Assembly: GCF_028882275.1 (NCBI RefSeq)
Contig: NZ_JARBUT010000011.1
Location: 1 to 64,000, forward strand
Direction of reading: 5' to 3'
DNA: 64,000 nucleotides
DNA from: Nocardiopsis sp. N85
GTDB lineage: Bacteria > Actinomycetota > Actinomycetes > Streptosporangiales > Streptosporangiaceae
Shown: piece by piece, positions 45,987 through 54,317 of the stretch
Layout: the number at the start of each line of letters is the position of its first letter
Numbering within the stretch: position 1 is the first letter of the stretch
The notes under the pieces: generated by a model
Told to the model about the DNA's origin: nothing
The model's input: the letters and a program-made list of their open reading frames with translations, nothing else
Databases searched by the model: none
Translations under genes and position numbers: made by a program

Positions 45987-46232
45987 TCAGGAGGCCACGT
46001 GGACCCGGAACTCCTCGATGACGGTGTTGGCGAGCAGGGTCTCGGCCAGGCGACGGACGTCGGCGATCTTGGCCTCGTCCACCTCGCCCTCGACCTCGAC
46101 CTCGAAGCGCTTGCCCTGGCGGACCTGTTCGATCCCCTCGAAACCCAGACGCGAGCAGGCGCCGGCGATCGCCTGACCCTGCGGGTCCAGGATCTCGGGC
46201 TTGAGCATGACGTCAACAACGACGCGGGCCAC
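45987..46232 (-). CDS. purS: Phosphoribosylformylglycinamidine synthase subunit PurS
   Basis: This 81-residue small subunit bridges PurL and PurQ. Sequence landmarks are VVVDVMLKPEILDPQGQAIAGA at the start and VEGEVDEAKIADVRRLAETLLANTVIE near the C-terminus. I chose the GTG at 46232, 5 nt after GGAGG. Upstream in-frame sequence is not PurS-like. purQ lies about 1 kb further on, beyond a hairpin and the anti-sigma gene. Confidence 0.95.
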   Translation of the reverse strand: MARVVVDVMLKPEILDPQGQAIAGACSRLGFEGIEQVRQGKRFEVEVEGEVDEAKIADVRRLAETLLANTVIEEFRVHVAS

Positions 46233-46594
46233 AGGGTCCTCCACAAGAGAAATGGGTGTGCCGCCCTCGGTCCGGCCGCGGCTCCCCGGCCGGGCGGACC
46301 CCTCTCCGTACTGCTCGGAGCGGGCGACGCCAGAGTACGGCACACACGGGTGCGGTGCGGTCGATGAGTCCTTCGTCACCCTGGGGGAGCGCGTTCGGGG
46401 CCGCCGATGCCGGGAATGCACCCAAGTCCCCGTGGTGTCGAAGAAAGCGAGGTTTTTTACCGCATGCTGACCCCTGCAAGCGAGTGTTTCGGTACGTTCG
46501 TGACTCGGATCACTCCGATTGATGTCATCATTGAGGACACGAGGTGGCGTCTAACAGGGTGGAAGTGATCGTCCGGTCGTCCTGAGGGGGAATC

Positions 46595-47206
46595 TTGACG
46601 ACTATCGAAATGGAACGCATCGCCACGCGGGACCGCGACGGGGAGCAGTCACTGGACTTCGCCACCGCGGTCACGCCGTTCGCCGACCAGCTCTATCCGA
46701 CGGCCCTGCGGATGACCCGCAACCCGGCCGACGCAGAAGACCTCGTTCAAGAGACGTTCGCCAAGGCCTTCGCCAATTTCCACCAGTTCCGCGCCGGCAC
46801 CAATCTGCGTGCCTGGCTCTACCGGATCTTGACCAACACCTTCATCAACAGCTACCGCAAGAAGCAGCGGGAGCCTCGTCAGGAGACCACCGACGAGATC
46901 AAGGACTGGCAGCTCGCCGCCGCCGAGGCGCACACCTCCTCGGGTATGCGGTCGGCCGAGAACGAGGTCCTGGACCGCCTGCCCGACTCCGACATCAAGC
47001 AGGCGCTCGCGCGACTGCCCGAGGAGTTCCAGGAGGTCATCTACCTCGTCGACATCGAGGGCTACGCCTACAAGGAGGTGGCCGAGCGCATGGGCACCCC
47101 GTTGGGGACCGTGATGTCCCGGCTGCACCGCGCCCGTCGCCAGCTCCGCGAGATGCTCACCGACTACGCCCGCGAACGCGGCATGCGCGTGCCGGCCGAG
47201 CGCTGA
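46595..47206 (+). CDS. SigR-like ECF RNA polymerase sigma factor
   Basis: The protein has 203 residues. Region 2 ([26 protein letters not shown] and [24 protein letters not shown]) and region 4 ([49 protein letters not shown]) are complete and very close to the SigR/SigH/SigE thiol-stress group. The apparent TTG start follows GAGGGGG by 4 nt; an ATG five codons later is an alternative. SigR genes are normally followed by the anti-sigma RsrA, which has a HXXXCXXC zinc site. None is found downstream here. Confidence 0.9.
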   Translation: MTTIEMERIATRDRDGEQSLDFATAVTPFADQLYPTALRMTRNPADAEDLVQETFAKAFANFHQFRAGTNLRAWLYRILTNTFINSYRKKQREPRQETTDEIKDWQLAAAEAHTSSGMRSAENEVLDRLPDSDIKQALARLPEEFQEVIYLVDIEGYAYKEVAERMGTPLGTVMSRLHRARRQLREMLTDYARERGMRVPAER

Positions 47207-47690
47207 CACGCCCCCGGGGCGCGCGCCCATCGGTCGGACACGGCCATGGGCCCCGGCGCCCGACGGGAGGGCTGGAACCCCGAACCCGTGCCGCAGGCCC
47301 GCCCCGCGTCGTCGATCGACGCACACCGGCACCCCTGTCACGGGTGCCCCGTCCCCCGGACGTCCCGAAGCCCGGACCCCCGGCGCCTTCGGGCTCCCGT
47401 CGTCCCCGGAATCCGGAGACCCCGAGCCCCGGAAACCCCGAGAGCCGCCCCGAGAGGGTTTTCGGACAGACCCCTTCGCCACGCTCCGTGGCCGGACCCG
47501 GCCGCCCGTCGCTCCGCGGCCGGACGCTCCCGACCCCGTGCCGGGGTTCTTCCCGAACCGGCGTCCCCATGGGCCGCCCAAGTCGTTGGAAGGCCTTGTA
47601 CATGCTAGGAAGCCCTGCTAAACGCACCTGTCCGGCATCGGGGATCATGGGGCGCGCAGCTTAAAAGGTGATGCTGAGGTCTTGCGCTCG
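47207..47690. other. Low-complexity gap after the sigma gene
   Basis: No gene is supported; in particular, no frame carries an HXXXCXXC anti-sigma motif. From about 47340 to 47470 the sequence is built of irregular CCCCGGA/CCCCGAG repeats. The last 60 bp become AT-richer (CTTAAAAGGTGATGC) and lead into the promoter of the oxoacid dehydrogenase operon. Confidence 0.4.
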
Positions 47691-47718
47691 CCATGGTGAG
47701 TTCTGTCACCATATGGTG
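47691..47718 (+). promoter_or_regulatory. Operator-like repeats before the oxoacid dehydrogenase operon
   Basis: CCATGGTGAG (47691-47700) is repeated as CCATATGGTGAG a few bases on. The second copy lies in the perfect palindrome CACCATATGGTG (47707-47718), about 100 bp before the E1 alpha start. Such spaced repeats fit an Lrp- or GntR-type regulator, but none is encoded nearby. Confidence 0.5.
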
Positions 47719-47814
47719 AGGTCTGCGCGATACCCACCACCCCGGGTGCGCGCGGCGATCCGGCCGATCAGCGTTCACCCACGCGAATTCGGCCCCGAAC
47801 ACCCGAGGAGCGAC

Positions 47815-48921
47815 GTGTCGGACACCACCGCGCACGAGGAACCGGAGCTCATCCAGCTCCTGACACCGGAAGGGGAGCTGACGGGACACCCCGGCTATCC
47901 CCTGGAGATCACCGCGGACGAGATCCGCGACCTGTACCGCGACCTGGTACTGGTCCGCCGGGTCGACAGTGAGGCCGTCTCCCTGCAACGCCAGGGCGAA
48001 CTGGGCCTGTGGGCCTCGCTGCTGGGCCAGGAGGCCGCGCAGATCGGCTCCGGCCGCGCCCTGCGCGAGCACGACATGGCCTTCCCCTCCTACCGTGAAC
48101 ACGCCGTCGCCTGGTGTCGCGGTATCGAGCCCAAGGAACTGCTCGGCATGTTCCGTGGCGTCACCAACGGTGGCTGGGACCCCCACGAACAGGGCTTCCA
48201 CCTGTACACGATCGTCATCGGCAGCCAGGCCCTGCACGCCACCGGATACGCGATGGGCGTGCAGCGCGACGGCGCCGTGGGCGAGGACGGCACCGCCGTC
48301 ATCACCTACTTCGGCGACGGCGCCACGAGCCAGGGCGACACCAACGAGGCGTTCAACTTCGCCTCGGTGAACAACGCCCCCGTGGTGTTCTTCTGCCAGA
48401 ACAACCAGTGGGCCATCTCCGAGCCCCTGGAGCGCCAGGCCCGCGTGCCCATCTACAAGCGCGCCGCCGGCTTCGGCTTCCCCGGTGTCCGCGTGGACGG
48501 CAACGACGTGCTGGCCGTGCTCGCCGTCACCCGCGCCGCCCTGGACAACGCCCGCGAGGGCAACGGGCCCACGCTGGTGGAGGCGTTCACCTACCGCATG
48601 GGCGCCCACACCACCAACGACGACCCCACCCGGTACCGCGACGCGGCCGAGCTCGACGAGTGGAAGGCCAAGGACCCGATCCTGCGGGTGCGCCGGTACC
48701 TGGAGAACAACGGCCTGGCCGACGAGGAGTTCTTCGCCTCGGTCGACGCCGAGGCCGACGCCCTCGGCGAGCGGGTGCGCACCGAGTGCCGCGCCCTGCC
48801 CGACCCGGAGCCGCTGGACATCTTCCACGAGGTGTACGCCGAGCCCAACGTCCACATCGACCAGCAGCGCGCCGAGTTCGCCGAGTACCTGGCCTCCTTC
48901 GAGGCGGAAGGGGCCCGATAG
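47815..48921 (+). CDS. 2-oxoacid dehydrogenase E1 component, alpha subunit
   Basis: The protein has 368 residues. The thiamine-diphosphate motif is GDGATSQGDTNEAFNFASVNNAPVVFFCQNNQWAIS near residues 165-200. The E1 alpha entry segment is WASLLGQEAAQIGSGRAL. It is the PdhA/BkdA type of two-subunit E1, acting on pyruvate or branched-chain 2-oxoacids. The GTG start at 47815 follows GAGGAG by 5 nt. In-frame codons upstream cover the operator region. It forms an operon with E1 beta (2-bp gap) and E2. Confidence 0.93.
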   Translation: MSDTTAHEEPELIQLLTPEGELTGHPGYPLEITADEIRDLYRDLVLVRRVDSEAVSLQRQGELGLWASLLGQEAAQIGSGRALREHDMAFPSYREHAVAWCRGIEPKELLGMFRGVTNGGWDPHEQGFHLYTIVIGSQALHATGYAMGVQRDGAVGEDGTAVITYFGDGATSQGDTNEAFNFASVNNAPVVFFCQNNQWAISEPLERQARVPIYKRAAGFGFPGVRVDGNDVLAVLAVTRAALDNAREGNGPTLVEAFTYRMGAHTTNDDPTRYRDAAELDEWKAKDPILRVRRYLENNGLADEEFFASVDAEADALGERVRTECRALPDPEPLDIFHEVYAEPNVHIDQQRAEFAEYLASFEAEGAR

Positions 48922-48923
48922 CC

Positions 48924-49901
48924 ATGACCAACCTCACGATCGGCAAGGCCATCAACGCCGGCCTGCGCGCCGCCATGGAGCACGACCCCAAGGTCCTCGT
49001 CATGGGCGAGGACGTCGGCAAGCTCGGCGGCGTCTTCCGGGTCACCGACGGCCTGTACAAGGACTTCGGGGCCGACCGGGTCATCGACACGCCCCTCGCC
49101 GAGTCCGGCATCGTCGGCACCGCCATCGGCATGGCGCTGCGCGGTTACCGGCCGGTGGTGGAGATCCAGTTCGACGGGTTCTTCTTCCCGGCCGCGAACC
49201 AGACCTTCACCCAGCTCGCCAAGATGCGCCGGCGCTCCGCGGGCAAGCTCAGCGTTCCCATCGTCATGCGCATCCCCTACGGCGGCGGCATCGGCGCGGT
49301 CGAGCACCACAGCGAGTCCCCGGAGTCGTACTTCCTGCACACCGCCGGTCTGCGGGTGATCAGCGTCGCCAACGCCGTGGACGCCTACTGGATGATCCAG
49401 CAGGCCGTCCGCAGCGATGACCCGGTGATCTTCCTGGAGCCCAAGCGGCGCTACTACGAGAAGTCCGAGGTGGACACCGAGGCGACCATCGCCGAGGCCG
49501 CCCCGATGGGCGCGGCCCGGATCGCGCGCCCCGGCACCGACGTCACCCTCCTCGCCTACGGGCCCATGATCAAGACCGCCCTCCAGGCGGCCGAGGCCGA
49601 CACCGAGCACTCCATCGAGGTCATCGACCTGCGGTCGCTGTCCCCCGTGGACTACCCGACCGTCTTCGAGTCCGTGAAGCGGACCGGGCGCCTGGTGGTC
49701 GCGCACGAGGCCACCCTCACCGGCGGGCCGGGCGCGGAGATCGCCGCCCGGGTCACCGAGGCGTGCTTCTACCACCTGGAGTCCCCGGTCATCCGGGTCG
49801 CCGCGTTCGACACCCCGTACCCGCAGTCCCGGCTGGAGGAGTACTACCTCCCGGACCTGGACCGGGTTCTGGACGGGGTCGACCGGGCGTTCGCGTACTA
49901 G
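48924..49901 (+). CDS. 2-oxoacid dehydrogenase E1 component, beta subunit
   Basis: This 325-residue transketolase-like beta subunit has MGEDVGKLGGVFRVTDGL near residue 27, DTPLAESGIVGTAIGMALRGYRPVVEIQF near 55 and a C-terminal domain with LRSLSPVD and HEATLTGGPGAEIAA. It pairs with the alpha subunit to decarboxylate the oxoacid and acylate the lipoyl group. Sequence features fit branched-chain oxoacid dehydrogenase at least as well as pyruvate dehydrogenase. Confidence 0.93.
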   Translation: MTNLTIGKAINAGLRAAMEHDPKVLVMGEDVGKLGGVFRVTDGLYKDFGADRVIDTPLAESGIVGTAIGMALRGYRPVVEIQFDGFFFPAANQTFTQLAKMRRRSAGKLSVPIVMRIPYGGGIGAVEHHSESPESYFLHTAGLRVISVANAVDAYWMIQQAVRSDDPVIFLEPKRRYYEKSEVDTEATIAEAAPMGAARIARPGTDVTLLAYGPMIKTALQAAEADTEHSIEVIDLRSLSPVDYPTVFESVKRTGRLVVAHEATLTGGPGAEIAARVTEACFYHLESPVIRVAAFDTPYPQSRLEEYYLPDLDRVLDGVDRAFAY

Positions 49902-49922
49902 GGATCGGGGAGACCGAAGGAC

Positions 49923-51338
49923 ATGGCGATTCAGAAGAACGCCCCCGCCGTGGGCGGCGTGCACTCGTTCAAACTGCCCGACGTGGGCGAAGGACTGGTC
50001 GACGCGGAGATCCTCACCTGGTTCGTGAAGCCGGGTGACGTGATCGAGGTCAACCAGATGATCTGCGAGATCGAGACCGCCAAGGCGGTCGTCGAGCTGC
50101 CGAGCCCGTTCGCGGGCACGGTCAAGGAGTTGCTGGTCGAGGAGGGGCAGACGGTGGACGTCGGCACGGTGATCATCACCGTGGACGACGGCACCGGCGG
50201 CGACGACGCCCCGGACGCCGGGTCCGGCGCCCCGGCCGAGGCCGAGGAGGTGCGCGAGAAGCCGCTGGTGGGCTACGGCGAGAAGGCCGCCGCCACCCAG
50301 CGGCGGGCGCGTCGCCGCCCGGGGGCCCCGGGCCCGGTGTCGCCGACCCCGGCCGCCAAGCCCGCCGCGACGCCGGCCCCGCCTGTCGCGGTGGCCCCGG
50401 CCGCCGTGGCGACCCAGGGGCGGCCGTTGGCCAAGCCGCCGGTGCGCAAGCTCGCCAAGGACCTCGGGGTGAACCTGGCGACGGTCACGCCGTCGGGTGC
50501 GGGCGGGGTCATCACCCGCGACGACGTTCACTCGGCCGTCCAGGGCACGACCGCCCCGGAACCGGTCGACGCCCCGACGCCGGAGGCCGCGCCGGTCGCG
50601 GTACCGGAGACCGCCGGTGCGGTGGACCGGTCCGCGCGCGAGCGGCGCGTGCCCATCAAGGGCGTGCGCAGGGCGACGGCGGCGGCGATGGTGGGCAGCG
50701 CGTTCACCGCGCCGCACGTCACCGAGTTCCTCCAGGTGGACGTCACCCGCACGATGAAGGCCGTCGCGCGGCTGCGCGAGCACCCGGACTTCGCGGGTGT
50801 GCGGGTGTCGCCGCTGCTCATGGTCGCCAAGGCGCTGCTGCTGGCGATCAAGCGCAACCCGGAGGTCAACGCCTCGTGGGACGAGGCGAACCAGGAGATC
50901 GTGGTCAAGGACTACGTGAACCTGGGGATCGCCGCCGCGACCGAGCGCGGCCTGGTGGTGCCCAACGTCAAGGACGCCAACGCCAAGACGCTGCCGCAGC
51001 TGGCGGCGGCGCTCAAGGAGCTGACGGACACGGCGCGGTCGGGCAAGGTGAGCCCGGCGGACATGTCGAACGGGACCATCACCATCACCAACGTCGGTGT
51101 GTTCGGCGTGGACGCGGGAACCCCGATTCTCAACACGGGTGAGGCGGCGATCCTGGCGTTCGGTCAGATCCGCGACATGCCGTGGGTGCACAAGGGGAAG
51201 TTGAAGATCCGCAAGGTCACGACGCTGTCGTTGTCGTTCGATCACCGGCTGGTCGACGGGGAGCTGGGGTCGAAGGTGTTGCGCGACATCGGCGCGGCGC
51301 TGGAGGATCCGGAGCTCACATCGCTCGCATGGGGGTAG
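49923..51338 (+). CDS. 2-oxoacid dehydrogenase E2, dihydrolipoamide acyltransferase
   Basis: The protein has 471 residues. The lipoyl domain at about 13-88 has the lipoylated Lys in ICEIETAKAVVELP. An Ala/Pro-rich linker follows, then a peripheral-subunit-binding domain (PVRKLAKDLGVNLATVTPSGAGGVITRDDV near 160-200). The catalytic acyltransferase domain ends with LSLSFDHRLVDGELGSKVLRDI, which contains the active-site His. A single lipoyl domain and this layout resemble BkdC-type E2. No E3 gene is nearby, so it must use one encoded elsewhere. Confidence 0.95.
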   Translation: MAIQKNAPAVGGVHSFKLPDVGEGLVDAEILTWFVKPGDVIEVNQMICEIETAKAVVELPSPFAGTVKELLVEEGQTVDVGTVIITVDDGTGGDDAPDAGSGAPAEAEEVREKPLVGYGEKAAATQRRARRRPGAPGPVSPTPAAKPAATPAPPVAVAPAAVATQGRPLAKPPVRKLAKDLGVNLATVTPSGAGGVITRDDVHSAVQGTTAPEPVDAPTPEAAPVAVPETAGAVDRSARERRVPIKGVRRATAAAMVGSAFTAPHVTEFLQVDVTRTMKAVARLREHPDFAGVRVSPLLMVAKALLLAIKRNPEVNASWDEANQEIVVKDYVNLGIAAATERGLVVPNVKDANAKTLPQLAAALKELTDTARSGKVSPADMSNGTITITNVGVFGVDAGTPILNTGEAAILAFGQIRDMPWVHKGKLKIRKVTTLSLSFDHRLVDGELGSKVLRDIGAALEDPELTSLAWG

Positions 51339-51385
51339 TCTGCTGCGAACCGCGCCGTCGGGGCTGACGGTGCGATGCCGGCCCT

Positions 51386-51401
51386 CGGGGACTCGTCCCC
51401 G
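51386..51401 (+). terminator. Small hairpin after the E2 gene
   Basis: CGGGGAC-TC-GTCCCCG is a 7-bp stem about 50 bp after the E2 stop, with more G/C-rich pairing potential around it. It is a weak candidate. Confidence 0.35.
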
Positions 51402-51464
51402 GGGGCCGCGCGCGTGTCAGGGGGCGTGGCCTCGGGGCGCAGAGGGCTCGGGGCCCGGGGTCGC

Positions 51465-52376
51465 TCAGGGGGCGGCGCGGGAGGCCGGTCCGAACCGTTC
51501 CAGGGCGCTACGGAGGCGGGGGAGTACGGGGTGACCGTGTTCGTCGTGTTGGTCGGGGGACACGAGGAAGGCGATGGGGGCGTCACCGCGCGGGTTCGTC
51601 ACCCCGGTGCGTTCGCTCCACTCGTGGTCGGGTTCCCGGTCTTCCACGAAGGTGAGGAGCACGGCGTGGGCGGAGCCCTCCCGGGTGGGCGATACCCGGA
51701 CTTCTTCCAGGTCGGCCCATTCCACCGAGTAGCTGCGGTCGGGGCGGCGTACGCGGCGCAGGTCCAGGACGGTGATGCCGTGGGAGTCGATGATGACCCG
51801 GTCGTGACCGCCGGGTGCGCCCTTGCCGAACCAGGTCAGGACCCACGTGAGCGCGAAGAGCAGTGAACCCGCGGTCACGAACAGGGGAGCGTAGTCGAGC
51901 AACGTGCGGGGGGAGGTCCCGTCCGTGCGACGTTCGATCCAGACGAGGAGGTCGTGGACGGGTGCGGTGTTCTGACCGATCCAGAGAACGCCGACGGCGA
52001 TGAGGAGCAGCACTCCGGAGACGAGCCCGAGGACCTCGCCGGGGTCCTGGGTGAAGGGGTGGAGCAGGCGCATGCGGAGGCGTTCACCGGGCGTGGTGAG
52101 GGTGAAGGTCTCACGGTCGGCGTGACCCGTGTGCGTGAGGGGCGAGGGGGTGGCGGGGCGGGTGTCGGAGCCGTCTGCGGGGGTGGGGGCCCCGGCCGTA
52201 CGCGCGGCCACCACCGCCATACCGGTGGCGAGGGCCAGGGCGGTACCGAGCCAGATCACGCTGCGCTGGTCGAACTGCTTGAGGTCGATCTGGTTGACGG
52301 AGAGGCCGACGCCGACGGTCATGCCGCCGCTGACCAGGGCGGCGATTCCGGCGGTGAGGTAGCGGCGGGCACTCAT
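51465..52376 (-). CDS. Membrane protein with a PH-like C-terminal domain, unknown function
   Basis: The protein has 303 residues. Two membrane helices lie near the N-terminus (about 6-27 and 38-58). A hydrophilic loop with Thr/Pro repeats follows, then two more helices (about 120-140 and 170-190). A soluble C-terminal domain (VIIDSHGITVLDLRRVRRPDRSYSVEWADLEEVRVSP) reads like the bacterial PH-type YdbS/DUF2244-like sheet. I chose the ATG at 52376, because the longer open frame upstream is Pro/Arg-rich and overlaps the DUF397 gene. The function is unknown. Confidence 0.7.
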   Translation of the reverse strand: MSARRYLTAGIAALVSGGMTVGVGLSVNQIDLKQFDQRSVIWLGTALALATGMAVVAARTAGAPTPADGSDTRPATPSPLTHTGHADRETFTLTTPGERLRMRLLHPFTQDPGEVLGLVSGVLLLIAVGVLWIGQNTAPVHDLLVWIERRTDGTSPRTLLDYAPLFVTAGSLLFALTWVLTWFGKGAPGGHDRVIIDSHGITVLDLRRVRRPDRSYSVEWADLEEVRVSPTREGSAHAVLLTFVEDREPDHEWSERTGVTNPRGDAPIAFLVSPDQHDEHGHPVLPRLRSALERFGPASRAAP

Positions 52377-52489
52377 CGCGGCGTCCGGGGGCCTCGGTGG
52401 TGGGAGAACGGGGGCATGAGGGCTCCTGACGCTCGGCTGGGGGACCCTGTCGGGAGTTGGACGTGCCGGTGTCGTGGGGGGTTGCGGCG

Positions 52490-52672
52490 TCAGGCCCGTT
52501 CGGGGGAGGGGGTGGTGAGGAGGACGGCCCGTTCGGGGGATGGTGAGGGGAGGTGGCCGGTGGCGTGGTTCCGGGAGTCCCGGACCAGGGTGTTCCCCGC
52601 CAGGCCGGCCACCTCCACGCAGTCGCTCGGGTTGCCGTACGAGGACTTGCGGGAGTCGTGGGTGAGAGCCAT
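52490..52672 (-). CDS. DUF397 protein
   Basis: The protein has 60 residues. The DUF397 core is clear: SRKSSYGNPSDCVEVAGLAGNTLVRDSRN. The family is actinomycete-specific, usually encoded beside XRE-DUF5753 regulators (as with WhiJ/BldB-type developmental loci), where it modulates the regulator's activity. I chose the ATG at 52672, after GAGGGG. The tail after residue 40 has a duplicated TTPSPERA/PSPERAV motif. A second DUF397 gene is 200 bp upstream. Confidence 0.8.
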   Translation of the reverse strand: MALTHDSRKSSYGNPSDCVEVAGLAGNTLVRDSRNHATGHLPSPSPERAVLLTTPSPERA

Positions 52673-52828
52673 GGTCCACCCCTCGCCGGTGTGGTGGGGT
52701 CGGTTCGGCACCACCGGTCTACCCGTAGTCCGCCACGTTCATGGCGATCGTCTCCGGTCCATCTTGGGCTGGGCGAAGCCAACGCAGAGGGATACAGTGG
52801 CTCCGGGAACGCTGTTCAGGTACAGCGC

Positions 52829-52863
52829 GCGAAGGCCCGCCGGTCGAACCGGCGGGCCTTCGC
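52829..52863 (-). terminator. Terminator of the XRE-DUF397 operon
   Basis: A perfect 16-bp stem (GCGAAGGCCCGCCGGT with its complement) and a CGA loop lie 10 bp beyond the stop of the DUF397 gene at 52874. Confidence 0.8.
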
Positions 52864-52873
52864 TGTTGCTCGA

Positions 52874-53062
52874 TCAGCCGTTGCGGATCGTTTCGAGCAA
52901 GGTGGTCCACTCAGCGGCAGAGAAAGTGATGTGTCCCAGTTCGCGGTTCTGCGTGTCACGAACAGCGGCACCACCAGGGAAGTCGGCGACCTCGACACAG
53001 TTCTGGCCGGTGCCACTGCTGTAGGAGGACTTGCGGAAGATGAGGTGGGAACGCTCAGTCAT
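52874..53062 (-). CDS. DUF397 protein, paired with the XRE regulator
   Basis: The protein has 62 residues. The DUF397 signature is FRKSSYSSGTGQNCVEVADFPGGAAVRDTQNRELGHITF, followed by FSAAEWTTLLETI. It starts 10 bp after the XRE-DUF5753 gene on the same strand, the classical two-gene unit in which the small protein binds and controls its regulator. The unit ends at a strong hairpin. Confidence 0.88.
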   Translation of the reverse strand: MTERSHLIFRKSSYSSGTGQNCVEVADFPGGAAVRDTQNRELGHITFSAAEWTTLLETIRNG

Positions 53063-53072
53063 CGTCGTCTCT

Positions 53073-53996
53073 TTACTGGTCAGTGCTCAGCTTGTCCTTC
53101 AAGAATGCCACTGTCTCGGCAGGGGAGAGGGTGTACTCCAGGGCAGCTGCGAACACCTTCTCATAGTGCTCTATCTCGGGCTCTTCTTCTAGGAAGAGGC
53201 CGCTGAGCGATTGCTCCAAGTACACGAGTGTCGGGTCGTGGGGGAACACCATGACAACGAAGGAGCCGGCCAGAGCAGGGTGTGGGCCTGCGCGGTCCGG
53301 AACCACTCGAACCTCAACGGTTTCACGAGGTGTGGTGAGATGGCGGATCTGCTCATGGAGCACGGTGCCGGTGACCTTGTGCAGAGCGGCCTCGTCAACG
53401 ATCGCGTTCAACCGTGGAGCGTCGGGCCTATCGAGGATGGAACGTCGCATCATACGGGCTTCGACACGGCGCGAGACCTCGTTCTTATCGGTCACGCCGC
53501 TACCTTCGATGACCATGCGTGCGTACCCAGGAGTCTGGAGCAGGCCCGGTACGAAGCCGAGTTCGTAGGTGCGCATCTCCGTGGCTTCGTTTTCCAGGTC
53601 GATGTAGGCGGCAGCGCCGAACTCGTCTTTGTACCCGACCCACCATCCCGATCGGCTGGCCTCCTTGGCCAGGTCGACGAACGACTCCCGCTCGCTTTTG
53701 TCCATCACCCCGTAGACATCGAGCAGGGTGAGTAGATCTACCTCCCTGATCTGCTGAACCTTGCGGTTTTCGATGCGCGTGACCTTCGCGGCCAACCAGG
53801 GGCGTTGGGGGCTGCGCTTCTTGGCCTCTTTTGCGACCGCGTCGACCGTCAGGCCCTTGTTCGCGCGCAAGGTGAGCAGCTGGCGAGACAAGCGCCGCCT
53901 GCGAAGCGTCGGTGATGCGGCCAACTCGTCGCTCCTCGGGGTCGTCGGTGGCCGCGATTCTACGCGTCGTGGCGTTTTCTGCGACATTCTACGCAC
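53073..53996 (-). CDS. XRE helix-turn-helix regulator with DUF5753 domain
   Basis: The protein has 307 residues. A basic N-terminal tail precedes an XRE HTH at about residues 33-85 (LSRQLLTLRANKGLTVDAVAKEAK, KVTRIENRKVQQI) and a DUF5753 domain (YIDLENEATEMRTYELGFVPGLLQTPGYARMVI through EYTLSPAETVAFL). This is the WhiJ-like family found in many copies in Streptomyces and relatives. The GTG at 53996 and an ATG at 53987 are both possible starts. GCGTAGAAT occurs twice around the start and may be its own operator. Confidence 0.88.
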   Translation of the reverse strand: MRRMSQKTPRRVESRPPTTPRSDELAASPTLRRRRLSRQLLTLRANKGLTVDAVAKEAKKRSPQRPWLAAKVTRIENRKVQQIREVDLLTLLDVYGVMDKSERESFVDLAKEASRSGWWVGYKDEFGAAAYIDLENEATEMRTYELGFVPGLLQTPGYARMVIEGSGVTDKNEVSRRVEARMMRRSILDRPDAPRLNAIVDEAALHKVTGTVLHEQIRHLTTPRETVEVRVVPDRAGPHPALAGSFVVMVFPHDPTLVYLEQSLSGLFLEEEPEIEHYEKVFAAALEYTLSPAETVAFLKDKLSTDQ

Positions 53997-54075
53997 CGTT
54001 CACTTTAGGTCGCCCTGGTCGGGAAAGATCGGCTCACTTCTTCTGAAGTGAATATTGCATCCTTGGATGCACTGA
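53940..54075. promoter_or_regulatory. Promoter and operator region of the accessory cluster
   Basis: An AT-richer segment holds a 9-nt direct repeat ATTCTACGC (near 53948 and 53987), a CACTTC-TTCT-GAAGTG inverted repeat (54035-54050) and TGCATCC-TT-GGATGCA (54056-54071). It lies between the minus-strand XRE gene and the plus-strand small-ORF cluster, so both sets may be controlled from here. Confidence 0.5.
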
Positions 54076-54140
54076 GGCAACATGGCACTACCTGAACAGC
54101 TGCCGGACCTCCCATCCGGCCCCTTTCATGAGGAGTCGCC

Positions 54141-54317
54141 ATGGCGCGATACCTGAACTGTTCCGAGCTGGTGGCCGCGCGCTACCTCGCCCTGGAAGCG
54201 CTGCGGTGGCGCAGGCCCCGTCGCGCTGCACGAGCCCGCATGTACGTCGTCCACTGGGGGCGTGACCTGACCCCGCTCGCCATGGTCGTGCGCCGCTGGT
54301 TGCAGGAGGTGGCCTGA
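54141..54317 (+). CDS. 58-residue basic protein, unknown
   Basis: An ATG 6 nt after AGGAG gives MARYLNCSELVAARYLALEA and continues Arg-rich (LRWRRPRRAARARMYV) to a helical end. Its stop overlaps the next start (TGATG), indicating translational coupling. No family is recognised; the size and charge resemble small proteins in actinomycete plasmid and integrative-element clusters. Confidence 0.55.
   Translation: MARYLNCSELVAARYLALEALRWRRPRRAARARMYVVHWGRDLTPLAMVVRRWLQEVA

Noticed and set aside
46400..46594. A SigR-type autoregulatory promoter (GGGAAT near 46410) before the sigma gene
   Set aside because: The -10 element does not fall at the required 18-nt spacing (TGT or GTG instead of GTT), so I did not annotate it.
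47207..47690. RsrA-like anti-sigma gene after the sigma factor
   Set aside because: No frame shows the HXXXCXXC motif or a plausible start; the sequence is CCCCGG-type low complexity.
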